60,000 nt of DNA, from contig NC_081412.1 in assembly GCF_030272615.1 (NCBI RefSeq), positions 99,201,796 through 99,261,795 on the forward strand. The letters are read 5' to 3'. The notes beneath the pieces are model-generated. The model had not been told where the DNA came from. It was given only the letters and a program-made list of their open reading frames with translations, and did no database searches. Position 1 is the first letter of the stretch. Each line of letters opens with the position of its first letter. Below, piece by piece: positions 58,230 through 60,000 of this stretch. The stretch is from Cryptomeria japonica (Eukaryota; Streptophyta; Pinopsida; Cupressales; Cupressaceae). A program made the position numbers and the translations under genes.

Positions 58230-58596
58230 ATCTCCCCCTTTGGCATTGATGGCAAAACCAATTGATTTGACCTAATTGATTCGAATTGCTATGAGATTCT
58301 GAAATGCTGAAATGCTCTCCCCCTGTCATCAAAATTTGCCCCCATACATTAGTCTTCTCCCCCTTTGACAACAATGCCAAAAAGTAAAGAACTAAAACAT
58401 AATTTCTTCCTGTATGAAGTGATTTTCTACTGTTGTGTATCAATTTAGTCTCGGTCAGAGCATTTATGTCTTCAATTCCTGTTCCCTGTATTTTTTCATG
58501 CACACCTTTAGAAAACATCCTAAAGTGTGTAAATCAACATCAACTCCTAAAAGATATTCTGTAGAGTCATCGAATTGATGCTTTCACCGAACTCGG
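58230..58596 (-). other. E8 3' untranslated region with purine boxes
   Basis: Three CTCCCCC boxes (plus strand). The minus-strand ORF 58216-58518 overlaps them and has no recognisable content. Confidence 0.7.
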
Positions 58597-60000
58597 TCAG
58601 TGAGTAGAAGATAGGGGTAGGATCCCTAACTTACTTCTGAGATACTCAAAAGTGTCCCTTGGCAGTGGCTTGGTGAAGATATCTGCTATTTGTTCCTTTG
58701 TGCTAACATACTCCAACACCACTTTCTTCTCTTGAGCTTCTTCTCTAAGATAATGATATTTGATAGAGATGTGCTTTGTCTTAGAGTGCATAACAGGATT
58801 CTTTGAAATGTTAATGGCACTAGTATTGTCACATAATATAGTTACTGGCTCGGTAACTTTCTCATTTATACCATCCAACAGTTGTTTGATGCATGCTATA
58901 TTGGTACAATTCAATGCTGCAGCAACATATTCAGCTTCTGCTGTTGACTGTGAAACACATCCTTGTTTCTTGCTAAGCCAACTCACTAGTCTTTCTCCTA
59001 AAAAGAAAGCTCCTCCACTTGTTCTTTTCCTGTCATCAATGTTGCCTGCCCAATCAGCATCAATATAAACTTTTAAATCAAATTCATTTCCTTTCTGATA
59101 TACTAAGCCATAATCCTCAGTGCCTTTCAAGTATCTGAAAATTCTTTTGATTGTTGTCATGTGTGTTTCCTTAGGATCTGCAGAGAATCTTGCAACTATA
59201 CCTACTGCATGTGCTATGTCTGGCTTGTTGTGAACAACATATTGCAACTTTCCAATCATGGATCGGTAAAGTGTCTCATCAACAGATGCAGATTCATCAT
59301 TCTTTGATAGTTTACAGTTGGTAGTCATAGGAGTACTTACTGGTTTTGAATCCTCCATTCCAAATTTCTTCAAGATTTCCTTTATGTACTTGGATTGAGT
59401 AATGAAAATCTCATCTTTCATTTGCAATATCTGTAAACCTATAAAATACTTTATCTCACCGATTAATGACATCTCAAATTCTTTGCTCATTTCATTTCCA
59501 AAGTTCTTACATAGAGAGTCATTTCCACAAAAGATAATATCATCAACAAATATGGCTGAGATCAGTATTCCATTTTCATCATTCTTCATGTACATATTGT
59601 TGTTTTCACTTGTCCTTATAAAACCAATCTTGATCAAATAAGAGTGCAATCTTTCATACCATTCTCTAGGTGCTTGTTTCAATCCATATAAAGATTTGTT
59701 CAATTTACATACCTGATCTTTATTATTGTCTTTAGCAAATCCTTCAGGTTGTTCAATAAAAACTTCTTCTTCTAATATACCATTCAGAAATGCAGATTTG
59801 ACATCCATTTGATATACTTTGAAATTTTTGAAAGCAGCATATGCCAACAATGTTCTTACTCCTTCAAGTCTAGCCATAGGTGCAAAAGTTTCACCATAAT
59901 CAATTCCTTCTTCTTGAGCATAACCTTTGCAAACTAGTCTTGCTTTATTTCGAATGACCTCACCTTTTTCATTCAGCTTGTTTTTGAAAATCCACTTTGT
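58597..60000 (-). CDS. E8 Pol, C-terminal part: RT and RNase H, open to window end
   Basis: The frame is open from the stop at 58597 to the last base, 467 codons, extending 41 codons upstream of the Met at 59877 ([15 protein letters not shown] onward). RT landmarks: [39 protein letters not shown] and [11 protein letters not shown] (Phe in place of the common Tyr of YVDD). RNase [31 protein letters not shown] and [14 protein letters not shown] place the acidic catalytic residues; it ends near [11 protein letters not shown]. It would copy element RNA and remove the RNA strand. It is the only uninterrupted polymerase segment in the window; the N-terminal half is not visible, so whether the whole Pol is intact is unknown. 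Confidence 0.88.
   Translation of the reverse strand, partial: TKWIFKNKLNEKGEVIRNKARLVCKGYAQEEGIDYGETFAPMARLEGVRTLLAYAAFKNFKVYQMDVKSAFLNGILEEEVFIEQPEGFAKDNNKDQVCKLNKSLYGLKQAPREWYERLHSYLIKIGFIRTSENNNMYMKNDENGILISAIFVDDIIFCGNDSLCKNFGNEMSKEFEMSLIGEIKYFIGLQILQMKDEIFITQSKYIKEILKKFGMEDSKPVSTPMTTNCKLSKNDESASVDETLYRSMIGKLQYVVHNKPDIAHAVGIVARFSADPKETHMTTIKRIFRYLKGTEDYGLVYQKGNEFDLKVYIDADWAGNIDDRKRTSGGAFFLGERLVSWLSKKQGCVSQSTAEAEYVAAALNCTNIACIKQLLDGINEKVTEPVTILCDNTSAINISKNPVMHSKTKHISIKYHYLREEAQEKKVVLEYVSTKEQIADIFTKPLPRDTFEYLRSKLGILPLSSTH

Larger units (their letters stand above)
56740..60000 (-). mobile_element. E8: copia element, 3' half (runs off the window)
   Basis: On the minus strand, an open RT-RNase H frame is followed by several CTCCCCC purine boxes (plus-strand view, 58231, about 58317 and 58356) and an LTR at 56740-58229. 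The repeated boxes and the GATTCACCCCCCCC LTR-end motif place it with the Sirevirus-like elements E3, E4 and E7. The 5' half lies beyond 60000. Confidence 0.82.

Overview
The window looks like intergenic DNA from a seed plant with a large, retrotransposon-filled genome. Every convincing coding stretch belongs to plant LTR-retrotransposon lineages: Ty3/gypsy of the Tat type with dual RNase H, and Ty1/copia of the Sirevirus/Maximus type with UBN2-type Gag, CCHC knuckles and repeated CTCCCCC polypurine boxes. I found no host gene, tRNA, rRNA or CRISPR array. Species cannot be read from the sequence; a gymnosperm is plausible but not shown.

Layout. E1 (1-7068, +) is a decayed non-autonomous gypsy-like element: Gag plus a protease-like domain and no pol. 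Its 5' LTR is cut by the window edge. E2 (about 7069-17472, -) is a decayed Tat element with gag, protease, RT, two RNase H domains and integrase; beyond its gag start lie three degenerate short-repeat arrays. E3 (17473-38548, +) is a decayed Sirevirus-like copia element with 5' LTR, PBS, Gag, PR, INT and RT; its RNase H and 3' LTR are missing. E4 (21296-36089, -) is inserted in E3 (TSD AATTG). It carries a coiled-coil/zinc-knuckle Gag fragment and a long accessory ORF, with no pol. E5 (23480-31292, -) is inserted in E4 (TSD CATTC). It is a young relative of E1 with LTRs about 98% alike by eye and an intact 1147-codon ORF. E6 (38549-49745) is a head-to-head pair of full-length LTRs, each about 1.1 kb, in opposite orientation. 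The left one was invaded by E7 (38930-46685, +, TSD GATAT), which has the same coding plan as E4. From 49746 to 56739 there is no coding sequence, only microsatellites and weak old repeats. E8 (56740 to the window end, -) is the 3' part of another copia element with an open RT-RNase H frame.

How the parts relate. The nesting E3 > E4 > E5 agrees with LTR divergence by eye, with E5 youngest. E1 and E5 form one family and E4 and E7 another. Both families keep long lineage-specific ORFs but lack RT and integrase, so they must be copied by other elements. Tat and Sirevirus-like elements of the kinds seen here (E2, E3, E8) are the natural candidates, but that is inference.

The observations I rate highest are: the pol-less families with conserved ORFs; a D-P-S replacement at the protease active-site position shared by E1 and E5; a hairpin motif with an 11-nt loop recurring in LTR and leader with an apparent compensatory base change; and the inverted LTR pair, whose formation may explain the lost end of E3.
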